From: Variovorax dokdonensis
Lineage (GTDB): Bacteria; Pseudomonadota; Gammaproteobacteria; Burkholderiales; Burkholderiaceae_C
DNA length: 64,000 bases
Assembly: GCF_030316895.1 (NCBI RefSeq)
Contig: NZ_JASZYV010000001.1
Location: 930,001 to 994,000 of the forward strand
Direction: 5' to 3'
The notes below the pieces were generated by a model. It had not been told where the DNA came from, ran no database searches, and worked only from the letters and a program-made list of their open reading frames with translations. Made by a program: the position numbers and the translations under genes. Positions 63,240 through 64,000 of this stretch are shown here, in pieces (within the stretch, counting starts at the first letter, position 1; the number at the start of each line of letters is the position of its first letter).

Positions 63240-64000
63240 TCAGAACCAGAAGCGAACACCGGCCACGAAGCGTGTCTGCTGTGCTCGTCCGCCATCGGCC
63301 CGAACATAGTCAGCCGTCGTGCCGAACGATCCAGCGCGCTCGATGCCGGCGTATGGTGCAAACTGACGGCTGATTTCATACCTCAACCTCAGTCCGGCGG
63401 ACGCCTCTGCCAGGCCGCTGCCGATCCGCCGCTCAGGGTCGTCGCTGCCGTAGAACTGCATTTCGATCTTCGGTTCGAGGATCAGTCTTTGCGTGATCAG
63501 CAGTTCGTAACTTGCTTCGAGCCGAAGGGCCGTCCTGCCACCGTTGCTGACATAGGCCGTGGCGTCTAACTCGAACCAGTAAGGGGCCAAGCCCTGAATT
63601 CCGAAGGCCAACCATTGGCGACTGGGGCCTTCGCCATTGTCCAGTCGAACTCCGAGCTGAGCGTCCCAGTACGACGCGATGGCATGGCCCCAGAGCAGTT
63701 CTGTACGCGACTCTTCCAGCTTGCCATCGGCGACATCGCCTTCTGCCTTCACGACCACACGGTTGTAGGTCGTGCCGTACCAGCCCTGAAGATCGTAGCC
63801 CATGCTGTCCTCGCCCTTGCGTGCGAACCGCTGCTCCAGTGTCTCGCCGAGAAGCGCACCGAAGTGGTGCTCGTCGGCCAGCATCAGACGGGGAACCCCA
63901 GGCACCGCGTAGTCCCCTTCCCCAAGCTTCAGGCCGTTGGAATAGGCATGCGGGTCGCGCGCATCCACAGGGGCCGAACCGCCCTGCATCTTCATGTCGC
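63240..64000 (-). CDS. copB: Copper resistance protein CopB, C-terminal part
   Basis: About 253 residues of a CopB-family outer-membrane protein, cut by the window end on its N-terminal side. The visible part starts inside the domain with 'LMLADEHHFGALLGE' and continues with beta-strand repeats such as 'GYDLQGWYGTTYNRVVVKAEG', split by loops, 'LLWGHAIASYWDAQLGVR' and 'SYELLITQRLILEPKIE', ending in a strand with C-terminal Phe ('VRFWF'), the outer-membrane insertion signal. CopB works with a multicopper oxidase, whose gene would normally lie further upstream, beyond 64000. The Met-rich N-terminal half is outside the window. Confidence 0.93.
   Translation of the reverse strand, partial: DMKMQGGSAPVDARDPHAYSNGLKLGEGDYAVPGVPRLMLADEHHFGALLGETLEQRFARKGEDSMGYDLQGWYGTTYNRVVVKAEGDVADGKLEESRTELLWGHAIASYWDAQLGVRLDNGEGPSRQWLAFGIQGLAPYWFELDATAYVSNGGRTALRLEASYELLITQRLILEPKIEMQFYGSDDPERRIGSGLAEASAGLRLRYEISRQFAPYAGIERAGSFGTTADYVRADGGRAQQTRFVAGVRFWF

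Overview
The window is GC-rich, densely coded chromosome from a betaproteobacterium, most likely Comamonadaceae (Variovorax or a close relative). I infer this from the run of housekeeping genes (aspS, nudB, folE, gpmA, grxC, secB, gpsA, scpA, DUF3460, metG, apbC, slpA-ispH, serS), from protein style, and from an ESPR-type two-partner secretion exoprotein. I could not run a search, so the genus is a guess.

1-7.5 kb holds the tail of a sodium:solute symporter, an FmdB zinc-ribbon protein, a DUF502 membrane protein, aspS, a nudB-like Nudix gene overlapping an endonuclease/exonuclease/phosphatase gene, and a folE-BLUF photoreceptor-DUF429 group. 7.6-13.1 kb is a stress/envelope block: a BON lipoprotein, then a minus-strand run DUF1328-DUF883 (YqjD/ElaB type)-holin-like (YqjE type)-small membrane protein-ferritin-like protein, flanked by a CHASE3 histidine kinase, a divergent NarL-type regulator and a lone receiver-domain protein. 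13.3-24 kb is core metabolism and protein handling. 24-33.5 kb holds an FtsX/YbbP permease, a PhnD-like binding protein, a truncated globin next to a ferredoxin-reductase-like flavoprotein, an Smr protein, and a second NarL-type two-component system. That system lies directly downstream of, and on the same strand as, a roughly 2,950-residue haemagglutinin-type TpsA exoprotein and its TpsB transporter (33.5-44.2 kb). 44.3-49.5 kb returns to housekeeping genes and ends with tRNA-Ser(CGA).

From the tRNA-Ser onward the sequence looks acquired. A P4-type tyrosine integrase starts about 175 bp past the tRNA. It is followed by an unrecognised gene and by a minus-strand, start/stop-overlapping operon (AlpA-like, Rha/KilAC-like, DUF1376-like, DUF6475-like, a 48-residue CxxC ORF). 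A terminase small subunit lies on the other strand, with no recognisable large subunit, capsid or tail gene. This resembles a phage satellite (PICI-like) or a heavily deleted prophage. The intergenic region carries a long inverted repeat and the DUF1376-like gene carries a striking G-run array.

From about 55.9 kb, after roughly 0.5 kb of unassigned sequence, comes a copper-handling island. It holds a membrane DUF305 protein, a small secreted His-rich protein, an out-of-place TIGR04325-type methyltransferase, and a metallochaperone with a P1B copper ATPase behind what looks like a CueR/MerR-type promoter. Convergent to these are copB (cut by the window end), a DUF411 protein, copC and copD. 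Together these would export cytosolic copper and bind or sequester it in the periplasm. The right end of the island is outside the window.
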